A stretch of 64,000 bases of DNA from Methanosaeta sp. PtaB.Bin018 (GCA_002067755.1 MVQH01000101.1:62001-126000), one strand, 5' to 3'. Positions 43,844 through 53,258 are shown, counted from the stretch's first letter. Notes: generated by a model not told the origin, from the sequence alone. Numbers and translations are program-made.

Positions 43844-44442
43844 TGCCGCCAAGCCTCCAGAAAACCAATTGATATTGGCAAGATCATGAGGACCGCTGCC
43901 GCCGCTAGCATCATGTATCCCAGATTCCAGAAGAACGGATTGCTGGTTGGGTAGATGATTCCAAGATGCATGGAACAGATGATAGACCCGAGAAGCAGGA
44001 CGGGAGTTGCAGCTGCAATTGCTTTGAGACGTTTGTGTATCAGATAATAACTGTAGACCTTTGGAACAAATATGGAGATCAGAGCTCCTGGGATCAGTGC
44101 TGCTACGCCAAAGATGGCAAACCCCCAATCCAATGAGGCCACGCGTGGGATCTTGAAGTAGTTCCACTCCGGAAAGATACTGGGAGTCAGCAAATAAAGA
44201 AAAGCCAGTGCCACGAACAATAGGCTCCAGGAGAGGATCATCATGATGTTGAAATTCGACCCCTGAGAGATGTGCATAGACCTCATGAGATCTCCGAGGT
44301 TGAAATCGCTCTCTTCAGTGCGCAATACCATGGACTCAATCATTTTCAGATACATCACGTGTAGGGTTCCACCTAAAAGCAAAATAGCTACCAGGCATAT
44401 GAGCATGTAAGCCTCAAATATATCATGCCCGAGCAGGTTCAT
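43840..44442 (-). CDS. polytopic membrane protein of the tubulin-like operon
   Basis: This 200-residue protein has about five transmembrane helices: LICLVAILLLGGTLHVMY, MMILSWSLLFVALAFLYL, FAIFGVAALIPGALISIF, TPVLLLGSIICSMHLGII and MMLAAAAVLMILPISIG. It belongs to no family I recognise. It overlaps the upstream exported protein and the downstream GTPase gene by four bases each, so it is probably made in fixed ratio with them. It could be the membrane anchor linking an external assembly to the cytoplasmic GTPase, which is an inference from order and topology. Confidence 0.7.
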   Translation of the reverse strand: MNLLGHDIFEAYMLICLVAILLLGGTLHVMYLKMIESMVLRTEESDFNLGDLMRSMHISQGSNFNIMMILSWSLLFVALAFLYLLTPSIFPEWNYFKIPRVASLDWGFAIFGVAALIPGALISIFVPKVYSYYLIHKRLKAIAAATPVLLLGSIICSMHLGIIYPTSNPFFWNLGYMMLAAAAVLMILPISIGFLEAWRQ

Positions 44443-45824
44443 CTGTAAAACCTCCTCTCCAGAAGAAGGCCGAGCACAAATGCCAGCAGCAAAATGGCAG
44501 CCACATTGCCCAAGCTCAAAGCGGATATGGTGTCGTATCTGACCAGTTTAGCACTAAGCGGAGCTTGTGCATCCTGCTCTATATGATCCCTCTGGTTCTG
44601 GTCATATTCTGAATACTCGAATTTATAGCGGAAGCTCTGGTTGGCATCGAGAACATCAAAGGGCTTGACGAGGAAGTAAACTGCCTTTGGATTGCCCGAT
44701 AAAACCACGTTCTGGCTCGCAATTGCCCTCCATGGGTGGGCCTTTGTGTCCAAATAGAGAGATACTTGCACCTGTGCATCCTCAGGCTCTTGGTTCTTCA
44801 TCTCCAGGCTGAAGTTGTAACTCTGCCACCAATATTGGTTTTGATCTTCAGGTGTAACCTTTGGCCTCCCCACCCATATGGCAGTGCTCTTCTTTAACTG
44901 AGGCCCCTTTTGAATGCCGGTTACGGAGACGTTTATGCCGTCTCCAAAGGAATAGTAATATGTGAAATTCTTGCCTGCATCATCCTTATTAAAAAACCCG
45001 TACTGGCTGGCCATGAATTGTACTCTCTGGCCGGAGGTGACCATTTGGGTTGCATTCGATCGTTCGCTTCCCTTCTCATCCAGTATATGCAAGGTGACAT
45101 TAACAGCATCGCCGTTTGCATCAGTGACGTTGGCAACATATGTGATGGGATCATTATACCTCGTGGGGTTCGGAGCCTCGATGGACAGATCAGATAGCAC
45201 AGGAGGGCTATTTGTTACATTAAGCGTGAGATTCTTAGAGGTCCAGGTGTATTGTCCGTCGGTCGCCTTCAACCTAAGAACTACAGTGCCGACCCTTTTT
45301 AGATCCCGGAATGATGTCAGCTCAGGAAAGGCTCTGTATGTGAAGTTTAATCCATCATTCGATTCCTGGTATTCATTTATCTGAATGATCTGTGGTATGG
45401 AATTCACCTGTGAGAAGGCATTCTCGCCTGGCAAGAGGGCCTCCAGGCGCAGGTAAATCGCTCTGCGTATCTCTATTGGATTGGAGTTTACAACATATGC
45501 TCGTACTACAAAATCCTGAGTTCTATTGAGCGTCGTGTTGCCCTTGAAATCCAGGCCCAGCCCTAACTTATCGCTGTATTCCTTAGTGGTAAACGGCTCA
45601 ATGTAGAGCAGTTTCTTCAACTGCTCGAACTTCTGAGGCTTTTGCTCCTTTCCTTCCTGCAAAGCCTTTAAGATCCTGTCCAAATCGGTCTGCCTGCTCC
45701 CACCACCCCCGCCACCTCCCTGCGATGGCGTAGGTGGGGGAATGTCCAGCATCTGGCATGCGACAGGCTGGTTCAATAGCAACAGAAGCATCAGGAGTGC
45801 AGCAAACCGAAGTGCTTGGCCCAT
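44439..45824 (-). CDS. exported protein with C-terminal membrane anchor, tubulin-like operon
   Basis: The 461-residue protein has a signal peptide (to about residue 24), a glycine run (GGGGGGG near 36-42), a charged helical stretch (about 45-75), then a large beta-rich extracellular part with two or three cadherin/Ig-like domains (NSPPVLSDLSIEAPNPTRYN, VTDANGDAVNVTLHILDEKG). A single C-terminal helix follows (VAAILLLAFVLGLLLERR). The short tail LERRFYR faces the cytoplasm if the helix exits normally. The start codon directly abuts the stop of the upstream gene. Confidence 0.68.
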   Translation of the reverse strand: MGQALRFAALLMLLLLLNQPVACQMLDIPPPTPSQGGGGGGGSRQTDLDRILKALQEGKEQKPQKFEQLKKLLYIEPFTTKEYSDKLGLGLDFKGNTTLNRTQDFVVRAYVVNSNPIEIRRAIYLRLEALLPGENAFSQVNSIPQIIQINEYQESNDGLNFTYRAFPELTSFRDLKRVGTVVLRLKATDGQYTWTSKNLTLNVTNSPPVLSDLSIEAPNPTRYNDPITYVANVTDANGDAVNVTLHILDEKGSERSNATQMVTSGQRVQFMASQYGFFNKDDAGKNFTYYYSFGDGINVSVTGIQKGPQLKKSTAIWVGRPKVTPEDQNQYWWQSYNFSLEMKNQEPEDAQVQVSLYLDTKAHPWRAIASQNVVLSGNPKAVYFLVKPFDVLDANQSFRYKFEYSEYDQNQRDHIEQDAQAPLSAKLVRYDTISALSLGNVAAILLLAFVLGLLLERRFYR

Positions 45825-47450
45825 TTAATTGCTCACCACATCGAATTTTATGGTCTTGTGCCAGGGTTGGTTCTTCCATATCAGCTCTTGCCATTCTGAG
45901 CAATTAGATCCATACGCTTGGATCTGATGAGATCTATTCCAGATCAATCCATCATCCGTGTAGATCAGCTCGATTTTCAGGCCAGGTCTCGATGATTTTA
46001 CCTTCACCTTATAATCAAAACGATCAGTATTGCCGATGCGGCTGTACAGCAGATCCCGAAAAGCCACATCGATCTTCGGACCGACGTATTTTCCCAGAAC
46101 AGTGTCTCCAAGCAAGAACCTATAGCTTGCATTGCCCAACTCATCGCTCACAGGATCTAAGCTTACATTTTTCCAAACGAGTGTGTCATTGTCTCCACTG
46201 TATGTCGCAGTTCCTCGATTTGTCCAGACCCAGCCGTTTGGCTGTGCTGTCTGCAGTTCGATATCACAACTTGGCAGCCTTGTTTCTACCTGGACAGAAT
46301 AGTTGTAACAGGTGAAGACTGAGCCATTTGCAGGGCTCACCGTCCAGTTTTTCAAGTTCACCGCAACCAGTGCTGGGCCTGAAGAATACTTACCGGTTTT
46401 TTCATAAGTGGTGGAGAAAGGATTATCAGAGCCTTGATAGTAAAAGCTGAAGTAATAGTTGGACATGCCGCTTGATTCTGCAGACGATGAGGGATTGACC
46501 TCTTTCCAGACCATAGTCTCCCACTGACCGACGTTACCGTAGCTTTGCCTTCCTGCAGAAATATATCGTTTGTTGCTCACATCCCAGACATTCAGCCCCA
46601 CATCGATGGCCTTCGCTGCTTTAACATCTATGCTGTAGTTGAAGGGCGTATCTGACAAGCCCCTATCCGGAGATACACTGCTATTTTTATACTCGACATC
46701 CACAGGCCATGAGGGCCCATCGAATATCATCTGTTTTCTGCCACAAATCCTGTAAGCAGCAGAGTCAAAATCGAAGCCCAGGCTTACGTTGGACCACTTG
46801 AGGGTCTGCCGGATTCCAGGCGTCGTATATGCTCGTGTGCCCACCAAAGTCCAGGGACCACTGCGTGACGGACCAACCTCCAAAGTTATGTTATCCTGGA
46901 CCGTGGATAGAACTGAAACCTCGTACTGATAACTATCCTCATTTGATCCCTTTCTTGGAGTAACCTTCTGGTCCCAAAACTCCTCGAAGACTTTTACAAG
47001 AGACGGCTTGCCGGTATGATCCTCGGCTTGTATAGGTTCCTCGAAGGGATTGAGAGAAGTGACTGCAACCCTGTACCACGCTTTATCCCATGTTTCCGTC
47101 CGGTTTTGGTCGCTCAGCCATTTTCCAAATTCACCGCTCAAGAATTCAGAGCTCTGAAAATTCACAGGAAATTGAACGGTGACCGATTCGCCGTTTGCGT
47201 TTATATCCTTTTTGATGGTTTTTGAGACAGATTGATCAGGTCCCGGCCCGACAGTAAGCTCAATGGTGTACAGCATCGATTTACTTGCACCAGAGATCTG
47301 AACATCGTATACTATTGTCTTGCCCACATCAAAAGGCTCAATCAAAGTGCCTGCTTGATTTGTGAATACAGATATCTCATAAGAATTGACAGGATTGACA
47401 AGCCACAGGAGTAGTATAGAAAAAATGATCATAGATCGTAGGCAGCCCAT
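45825..47450 (-). CDS. exported multi-domain beta-repeat protein, tubulin-like operon
   Basis: This 541-residue secreted protein begins with a signal peptide (to about residue 24) and contains about four or five related beta-sandwich repeats. Each opens with a pattern like F/Y-x-Y-x-V (YQYEVSVLS, FNYSIDVKA, YNYSVQVET, FDYKVKVKS) and ends with a Trp-Lys-Asn pattern (LKWSNVSLG, MVWKEVNPS, LVWKNVSLD, LIWKNQPW). No known family is evident. It is first in a four-gene operon ending with the tubulin-like GTPase. N-x-S/T sites suggest glycosylation; a structural surface role is inferred. Confidence 0.65.
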   Translation of the reverse strand: MGCLRSMIIFSILLLWLVNPVNSYEISVFTNQAGTLIEPFDVGKTIVYDVQISGASKSMLYTIELTVGPGPDQSVSKTIKKDINANGESVTVQFPVNFQSSEFLSGEFGKWLSDQNRTETWDKAWYRVAVTSLNPFEEPIQAEDHTGKPSLVKVFEEFWDQKVTPRKGSNEDSYQYEVSVLSTVQDNITLEVGPSRSGPWTLVGTRAYTTPGIRQTLKWSNVSLGFDFDSAAYRICGRKQMIFDGPSWPVDVEYKNSSVSPDRGLSDTPFNYSIDVKAAKAIDVGLNVWDVSNKRYISAGRQSYGNVGQWETMVWKEVNPSSSAESSGMSNYYFSFYYQGSDNPFSTTYEKTGKYSSGPALVAVNLKNWTVSPANGSVFTCYNYSVQVETRLPSCDIELQTAQPNGWVWTNRGTATYSGDNDTLVWKNVSLDPVSDELGNASYRFLLGDTVLGKYVGPKIDVAFRDLLYSRIGNTDRFDYKVKVKSSRPGLKIELIYTDDGLIWNRSHQIQAYGSNCSEWQELIWKNQPWHKTIKFDVVSN

Positions 47451-47584
47451 CTCAACTCACTCAACCCTTTTGCATTCTTTTTCCAAGTTACTCAAAAGCA
47501 AAATCATGCTTATAAGACTTTTGGATGGCGATATAGAATTAAATGACTCAGAAAAAATTTTATAGATTAAAGGTGTATGACAGA

Positions 47585-48730
47585 TCAAACTCCCAGCACC
47601 CTGCTCGCGGCCTCAACGCCCGCGCCACGTGATCGCAATTGCCCTTCCTTTGCCAACACCAGCTCAAGGGTCTGGATCGTCCTCAAAATATCGCCTGATG
47701 AGCAGGCGCCCATGGTGCCGATGCGAAAGATCTTGCCCTTGAGCTGCTCCTGGCCGCCGGACACAACCACGCCCTGCTTCTTCATGCCGCCACGCAGCTT
47801 GTCATCTGTGACCCCAGCAGGCATCTTCATGGCAGTGACCGTATTGGAGTAATGAGAATGCTCGTTCACCTGGGGGAAGAGCTCGATGTCCAGCGCTCTG
47901 GCCGCAGACCGAACTGCTTCAGCCTGACGGGCAGTTCTGGCCCTGCGAGAGGCGAAGCCCTCCTCTGACGCCATATGCAGCGCTTCTTGTAGAGCGAAGA
48001 ACAGAGGAACCGCTGGAGTGTAAGGCGTCTGCACAGGACTCTTCCTCGCGCTCTTCAGATGAGCCTTCAGATCTGCATAATAGCTGGCGCTCTTTGCCTC
48101 AAACCTCTCTTCTGCCTTTGGCGATACTGAGACCACTGCCAGGCCAGGAGGCACCGCCAGCGCCTTCTGAGAGCCGGTGATGGCGATATCGATGTTCCAA
48201 TCATCTGTCAGGAATTCATTCCCGCCTATTGAAGATATGCCGTCCACTATGAAGATCGCGTCATGCTTTTGGGCCAGCTTGCCAACCTCTTTTGCAGGGT
48301 TGGTGAGGCCGACGGAGGTCTCATTATGGACCATTGCCACAGCTTTAGCTCCCTGTTCAAGTGCAGCTTCAACCTTTTCCAGATCGAAGGGAGTGCCCCA
48401 CTCGAACTTCACTGGAAGGACCTTGCCGTACCTCTCTCCGATCTCAGTGAACCTCTCGCCGAATTTTCCGTTGGATACGGTCACGATGGTGTCCTTCCGA
48501 CCGATGATGCTGCCCACGGCTGCGTCCATACCCACCGTGCCGCTGCCGGTCATTATAACTACATCGTTCTGCGTCTCGAAAAACTGCTTGAGAAGTCCGA
48601 TGCAATCGCTGTAGATGGCTCCGAACTCGCTGCTTCTGTGGCTGATCATAGGCTTGGACATGGAGCGCAAAACGCGCGGTGCGACCTTGACAGGCCCTGG
48701 AATCATGAGCAACGTATCCTCTATATCCAT
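47585..48730 (-). CDS. alanine/serine-glyoxylate aminotransferase family protein
   Basis: The 381-residue PLP enzyme of the class V group starts MDIEDTLLMIPGPVKVAPRV, the classic N-terminus of the alanine-glyoxylate / phosphoserine-type subgroup. Asp163 (FIVDGISSIGG) and the Schiff-base Lys189 (ITGSQKALAVPPG) are intact. MIPGP and GSGTVGMDAAVGSI match serine-pyruvate/alanine-glyoxylate transaminases. In methanogens homologues are annotated as AGT; the true amino donor is not resolved. RNase HII and an exported protein lie upstream on the same strand, with gaps of tens of bases. Confidence 0.88.
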   Translation of the reverse strand: MDIEDTLLMIPGPVKVAPRVLRSMSKPMISHRSSEFGAIYSDCIGLLKQFFETQNDVVIMTGSGTVGMDAAVGSIIGRKDTIVTVSNGKFGERFTEIGERYGKVLPVKFEWGTPFDLEKVEAALEQGAKAVAMVHNETSVGLTNPAKEVGKLAQKHDAIFIVDGISSIGGNEFLTDDWNIDIAITGSQKALAVPPGLAVVSVSPKAEERFEAKSASYYADLKAHLKSARKSPVQTPYTPAVPLFFALQEALHMASEEGFASRRARTARQAEAVRSAARALDIELFPQVNEHSHYSNTVTAMKMPAGVTDDKLRGGMKKQGVVVSGGQEQLKGKIFRIGTMGACSSGDILRTIQTLELVLAKEGQLRSRGAGVEAASRVLGV

Positions 48731-48769
48731 GAGTATCCCAACTCTAAAGCACTCTTAGTTTCAGGCGGT

Positions 48770-49402
48770 CTATATAAAACTAGCTTTTATACGTTGTGCT
48801 GTGGTCCAGCTATGCCTGGCACATGGTGGAAGCTCCCGATTTTCTCTAACCCAGCAGCTCAAAAAGTCGAGTGTATCCTTATCGGTGGGGTAACCGCTTC
48901 CGATCTTGCATCCCAGCTCCTCTTCCAGTTCCCGCAAAGATGCATCTCGCCTCACCTTGGCAAGGATGGATGCGGCTGAGACTACCAGGTGGCGCTCGTC
49001 TGCCTTATGCTCGGCGATCAGCTCCATGCCGGTTTTGCTGGCGTCTCTCACCCGCCCTGCGAACCTGGCAGCATCCACATCTGCGGCGTCGAGAACAGCC
49101 CTGTCGGCATGCAGCCTCTGCACCACCTGAGAGAAGCTCCTTACCATGATCTCGTTCATGGTCATCGCCAACCGAAGCTCATCGATGACACGCGGCGAAA
49201 CTTCCAGGATGTACTGGTCGGCAGAGATGCTCGAGATCTTTCTGGCCAGCACCTCGCGGGCCTTTGGGCGGAGACGCTTGGAGTCCTTTACGCCCATAGC
49301 AGCGAGGTCAAAGAGCCTATCCTCCTCGATGACCAGACCTGCGATGAACATCGATCCCACAACTGGGCCTTTTCCTGCCTCATCCACGCCCAGCAGAAGC
49401 AT
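48770..49402 (-). CDS. rnhB: ribonuclease HII
   Basis: The 210-residue enzyme removes RNA from RNA/DNA hybrids, including misincorporated ribonucleotides. The DEAGKG motif (Asp7-Glu8 when started at MLLLGVDEAGKG) and the conserved Asp residues in VLDAADVD provide the metal site; the GSGYPTDKDTLDFL segment is typical. The open frame extends to 49423, but ATG at 49402 gives the family's normal N-terminus. Archaeal RNase HII is usually a single housekeeping gene, and the one here looks intact. Confidence 0.93.
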   Translation of the reverse strand: MLLLGVDEAGKGPVVGSMFIAGLVIEEDRLFDLAAMGVKDSKRLRPKAREVLARKISSISADQYILEVSPRVIDELRLAMTMNEIMVRSFSQVVQRLHADRAVLDAADVDAARFAGRVRDASKTGMELIAEHKADERHLVVSAASILAKVRRDASLRELEEELGCKIGSGYPTDKDTLDFLSCWVRENRELPPCARHSWTTAQRIKASFI

Positions 49403-49472
49403 GACGACGAAATTGAATGCCAAGATATTTTAAGTGATCGAAAAAAAGAAGGACTAATAAGAAGTACCTGCA

Positions 49473-50129
49473 TCAGGGTGTCGGAGTCAGGCGAATGTCG
49501 CCCGTCGAAACAATGTGGCTGCCGCCTATGTGAAGGTATAGGAAATCACTGCAGACGTTGTATCCTGCATTTCCATCAATTTCGACATACTGAATTGAGA
49601 CAAATGGGAAGGCAGTCCATGGTCTTCCATTTTCGGGATTGAAGTTTCTAATTTTTGTTCCTGCTGATGGGACACTCAGTCGATCATCGCCAGTCAATAG
49701 CAACCCAAAACCACTATCTGTCGTAAAATACACTCTATCGAAACGGTCGTAGGTGCCTATCACACCGGATATATCATTGAATACAAAGTCAGGAGCATTA
49801 AAGGCAATCAGGGGCTGATTGTAGTCTTGATCTCCCATCTCCACTTTCGTGCCTGGTGCCGCACCTGGATTGCCATTGCCCCAGGACAGTCGAACCCTTG
49901 CATCGCTGTTTGCAAATTTTCGCAGATAGATCGTGTCTCCCACATCATAACCATTCGCACCTGAGTCCACGTATCCAATATCATTGGGGTTTGCTGTTAG
50001 AAATACTAGTGGATACCCCCAATCGTAGTTATTATGGGCAACTTTGCTTCCAAATGCATAACCCAGCGCGGAAGTGCTCAGCATTAAAATCAAACAGAGC
50101 ATTAACGAGATCTTAAATATTGTTCGCAT
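49473..50129 (-). CDS. hypothetical secreted protein
   Basis: This 218-residue protein has a signal peptide (MRTIFKISLMLCLILMLSTS, cleavage near ALGYA) and then a beta-rich mature part with aromatic and glycine-rich phrases (NYDWGYPLVF, GYDVGDTIYLRK, GNPGAAPGTKVEMGDQDY) and an ending HIVSTGDIRLTPTP. It is not matched to a known family. Methanothrix cells wear an amyloid-like protein sheath, so a surface or sheath-associated role is one possibility; it is not shown by the sequence. Confidence 0.65.
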   Translation of the reverse strand: MRTIFKISLMLCLILMLSTSALGYAFGSKVAHNNYDWGYPLVFLTANPNDIGYVDSGANGYDVGDTIYLRKFANSDARVRLSWGNGNPGAAPGTKVEMGDQDYNQPLIAFNAPDFVFNDISGVIGTYDRFDRVYFTTDSGFGLLLTGDDRLSVPSAGTKIRNFNPENGRPWTAFPFVSIQYVEIDGNAGYNVCSDFLYLHIGGSHIVSTGDIRLTPTP

Positions 50130-50663
50130 ACGTACCGTTCCTCCTGCTCAATGTTAGCCAAGATCTTTTACAAAAATCTTTTGCTAACTACAAAAACTAT
50201 TGGTGATAGTATTGGTTTAAATTGATTGCTGGACCATTTTACATCACCATTTTTCCGTGCTAATCGACAGATCTCCACAATCGTAATAAACGTATTAATA
50301 AATATTTAATTATCTCAAAAGTCTGCCGATAAGCTGCATCTGCGGGATTGAATGCAATGGGAGGGCGGAAGGTCACGAATTCTCCGACCTTCTGGTCGGG
50401 TATGATCAAAAATTTGGTTGAAGTTTTTTTGTACTCGCATGCATAGAGCGATCATACGTGCATGCTCTGCTCAAGATCAACTCAAGAAAATTGGCATTCT
50501 TATAAAGTTGCGCATAGGTGATCATTATATCATTTGTACCAACGAAGATAGTATGCTCATTTTGATGGTAGGGCCACGAAGCAAAGTTTACGATGGACGA
50601 TAGCATTTCCGCGCCGGCGTTCAGCGATGGTGACCGCCTACACTGCTGAAGTCGCGGGAGACT
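50130..50663. other. 534-base intergenic region with two perfect hairpins
   Basis: No gene is supported. The region holds AT-rich sequence upstream of the secreted-protein gene. It also holds a perfect six-base stem with a TTCT loop (CCGACC-TTCT-GGTCGG, 50384-50399) and a seven-base stem TGAAGTC-GCGGGA-GACTTCA (50647-50666) that overlaps the stop of the downstream flavoprotein gene. The second may be a transcription terminator for that gene or, less likely, the end hairpin of an old IS200/IS605-like element; no transposase is present. Confidence 0.4.
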
Positions 50664-51836
50664 TCACCCAAGCGCGAAGCGCAGCAATCTGGCCAGCCGT
50701 ATTGCATCCCAGTCCAGGTGCACAAGCATCATGGCCATGAGGCGGCTTGGCCTGTCGATATCCCCATGCGCCTCAATGATCCTCAAGAGGCTGGGCTTTC
50801 CTGCTAGGCAGCATACCACTTCGTCGAGATCTTCTGGGCTCATCTTGTTCAGCATCCTGTTCGCCCTCAGCCCCACATCCAGCTCCCGGCCAAGAGCAGC
50901 CCTCCACAGTCGGTCGTACTCACCGAGGCGCTTCATAGAGCAGTCATCGTCCAGCGCTGCTGCAGCGGCCACTCTGCCCGCGATCTTGGCTGCCACAAGC
51001 CCAGGATAGATTCCCCCTCCAGAGGTGGGCTTTACCTGGCCCGCAGCATCGCCCACTGCCAGGAATCTGTCGGCTGAAGCAACCGCTGGGGGCCCAAGAG
51101 GCAGGCCGCCCACGAAGAGACCGACTGGCGAGCCAAGGATCCTTTTTTTTATCACATCTTTTTTTAAAAAAGCTTTCAGACGATCGTATCCTCTGTCACA
51201 GGCACAAAGCCCAATTCTGGCAGCCTGCTCACCGGAGGGAATTACCCATGCAAAGAGCCCGGGAGACTCGCCCAGATGCACCTCCACTCCCTCGCGATCC
51301 TCGAGTGCAAATGGAACCTCGACCTGCGCCCCAGACAGGACCTTCGAAGGAGGCTTAATGCCTGCCAGTCGCGCCAGGCGGGCCCGTACGCCCTCTGCAG
51401 AAATCACCACATGCGTCCGGATCTCCTCACCATCTGCGAGCGTCAGGACGAGGCCGCCTTGCTCCTTCCTGATCTTTCTGACTGCTGAGCGCAGCCTCAG
51501 CTCAGCGCCCTTTTGCAAGGCATCTCTGGCCAGGGCCCTGTCAAATAGCCTCCTATCCACGACCAATGCTTTGCAATTCTTTGCCTTGAAGTCAAGACGA
51601 AATCCACCAGGCGAGAAGACCGCAGCCCCGCGCAAGCCTTGCAATATGAATGCACCTCCTGTCAGCTCGGACTCCTGCATGGCCTCCAAGCCCAATAGAC
51701 CTGCGCATTCTATAGGCCAGCCAACGCTGGAATGCTCCTCCAGTAAAAAGACCTTTGAGCCGGATGTTGCGGCATACTTGGCTGCCATGGAGCCCGCGGG
51801 CCCGGCACCGATGACTGCTACATCGCACTGATCCAT
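50664..51836 (-). CDS. geranylgeranyl reductase-family FAD flavoprotein
   Basis: The 390-residue enzyme has the N-terminal FAD dinucleotide motif AVIGAGPAGSMAAK (7-20), the family's GWPIECAGLLG segment near 39-49 and the second FAD motif FLAVGDAAGQVKPTSGGGIYPG near 265-286. It belongs to the digeranylgeranyl-glycerophospholipid reductase (GGR) family, which saturates archaeal membrane isoprenoid chains in several steps. Several paralogues exist in methanogens, so this one may act on other polyprenyl substrates. It is the last gene before hdrD on the minus strand, separated by 50 bases. Confidence 0.87.
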   Translation of the reverse strand: MDQCDVAVIGAGPAGSMAAKYAATSGSKVFLLEEHSSVGWPIECAGLLGLEAMQESELTGGAFILQGLRGAAVFSPGGFRLDFKAKNCKALVVDRRLFDRALARDALQKGAELRLRSAVRKIRKEQGGLVLTLADGEEIRTHVVISAEGVRARLARLAGIKPPSKVLSGAQVEVPFALEDREGVEVHLGESPGLFAWVIPSGEQAARIGLCACDRGYDRLKAFLKKDVIKKRILGSPVGLFVGGLPLGPPAVASADRFLAVGDAAGQVKPTSGGGIYPGLVAAKIAGRVAAAAALDDDCSMKRLGEYDRLWRAALGRELDVGLRANRMLNKMSPEDLDEVVCCLAGKPSLLRIIEAHGDIDRPSRLMAMMLVHLDWDAIRLARLLRFALG

Positions 51837-51886
51837 TTTTTAGAAAAAAGATGTTGAAAGGATGCCCAATGACATCCTTTTTTGCT

Positions 51887-53257
51887 TTAGTGAGCCTCGC
51901 CCACAATATCCTTGCCTGGCTCCTTGCGCTCTATGGTCTCTACCTTGCAGACCTCAGGCCCGCAAACCAGGACATCCTGCTCCTGGAATTTGGTGTAAGG
52001 ATTCTCGGGGATGGTCATGTCAAGGCCCATGGATGCGGCCATGAGTTCCACCACATCCAGTACTTTAATGCTGGACTTGGCATCATTCCTGCCATCCATT
52101 ATGTTCCTTCTGCAGAATGGGCATGTGGATGCGATGATGTCTGCCTGGACTTCCTCGCCATCCTTTACTCTGGCTTTGGCCATGTCCAGGGCCAGGTCGG
52201 GAATGCCGGCTTTGACTCCTCCACCCGCGCCACAACATCTCTGTAAAGCTCTATTTCTCACCATATCTTTGAACTTTACTCCGGGTATGGATTCGATGCA
52301 TTCACGGGATGCTTCGAAGGCCCAATCCTTTCCTTTGAGATGCATCAAATGTCTGCCGTTGTGGCATGGATCATGATATGTAACAGTGTAGTTCAGAGGA
52401 ATCTTATACTCTACCTCACCCTTCCTTATTTTATCCCTAAGGAATACCGAGAGCGGCATAGTCTCATAAGGAATGTAGCCTTCATACCATTGGGGCCAAT
52501 CAATGGCAGCATTTCTAAGACAACCTGCACAGGCAAATAGCACATTCTTTGCACCGATGTCCTTGAGAGCATCTACATTATGCACTGCGTGCTCTGCCAT
52601 TACCTCCCTCTGGCCGGTTCTAACCATAGCAGAAGCACAGCACCACTCATCTTTGCCCAGCATCGCGAAGTCCACATTCAGCTTATTTAAAATCCTAACA
52701 GTGGCGACTCCCAGGGCTTGCTGTCTGTATGCCGCGGTGCAGCCTGCGAAGTATACTATCTCGCCCGACTCCTCGACCTTGGCGTCCTTTGGAACCCAGC
52801 ACAGCCTGTCCTCTTGTTTGGCCTGGTAGGGGTTCCGATCTGCTTTGACGAGCTTGGGGAAGAACGACTGCTTCCCGTAAGGTCCATTTCCGCGAGCCAC
52901 AAGGTTGGGCCGCATTGCCTCCCAGAGTTCTACTGTCTTTATTCCCGCCTCGCAAACAGTCCCGCAGACGCCGCAGGTGGTGCAGTAGTACACGTCCTCG
53001 GTGAAGGCCTTCATCTCGTCCTCATTAAGGGGCTTTGGCCCGAAGATCTTGGCCCTGAGGCTATGGCTCTTGGCCTGCAGCTCTCTCCACTTGGCATTCT
53101 TGTACATGGGCGTGATGCCGGGTCGGTCAGGCCTTACAGCGAAGGTCGGACACCACTTCATGCACTCCTGACAGCGGTTGCAGCCATCGATCTCCAGGAG
53201 CTGTGTAGATATCATGTAGCCTGTCATCAAAGGCTTGGATTCCTTATTGTCGGCCAT
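51887..53257 (-). CDS. hdrD: CoB-CoM heterodisulfide reductase, catalytic subunit HdrD
   Basis: HdrD reduces CoM-S-S-CoB at the end of the methanophenazine chain. The 456-residue protein has two N-terminal 4Fe-4S motifs (CNRCQECMKWC, Cys26/29/32/36, and CTTCGVCGTVC, Cys92/95/98/102) and two CCG domains with cysteine-rich loops (YFAGCTAAYR, DEWCCASAMVR, ACAGCLRNAA; and YHDPCHNGRH, QRCCGAGGGVK, CPFC), which hold the unusual catalytic cluster. It lies directly after hdrE (one base apart) in the order hdrE-hdrD. This membrane-bound form marks cytochrome-containing methanogens. Confidence 0.97.
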   Translation of the reverse strand: MADNKESKPLMTGYMISTQLLEIDGCNRCQECMKWCPTFAVRPDRPGITPMYKNAKWRELQAKSHSLRAKIFGPKPLNEDEMKAFTEDVYYCTTCGVCGTVCEAGIKTVELWEAMRPNLVARGNGPYGKQSFFPKLVKADRNPYQAKQEDRLCWVPKDAKVEESGEIVYFAGCTAAYRQQALGVATVRILNKLNVDFAMLGKDEWCCASAMVRTGQREVMAEHAVHNVDALKDIGAKNVLFACAGCLRNAAIDWPQWYEGYIPYETMPLSVFLRDKIRKGEVEYKIPLNYTVTYHDPCHNGRHLMHLKGKDWAFEASRECIESIPGVKFKDMVRNRALQRCCGAGGGVKAGIPDLALDMAKARVKDGEEVQADIIASTCPFCRRNIMDGRNDAKSSIKVLDVVELMAASMGLDMTIPENPYTKFQEQDVLVCGPEVCKVETIERKEPGKDIVGEAH

Positions 53258-53258
53258 C

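Noticed and set aside
43844-44167. N-terminal extension of the tubulin-like GTPase
   Set aside because: The extension overlaps the membrane-protein gene out of frame; the conserved nucleotide-binding start follows ATG 43843.
48263-49642. Plus-strand ORFs of over 200 codons
   Set aside because: They are antisense to the aminotransferase, RNase HII and secreted-protein genes, which carry clear motifs or signals.
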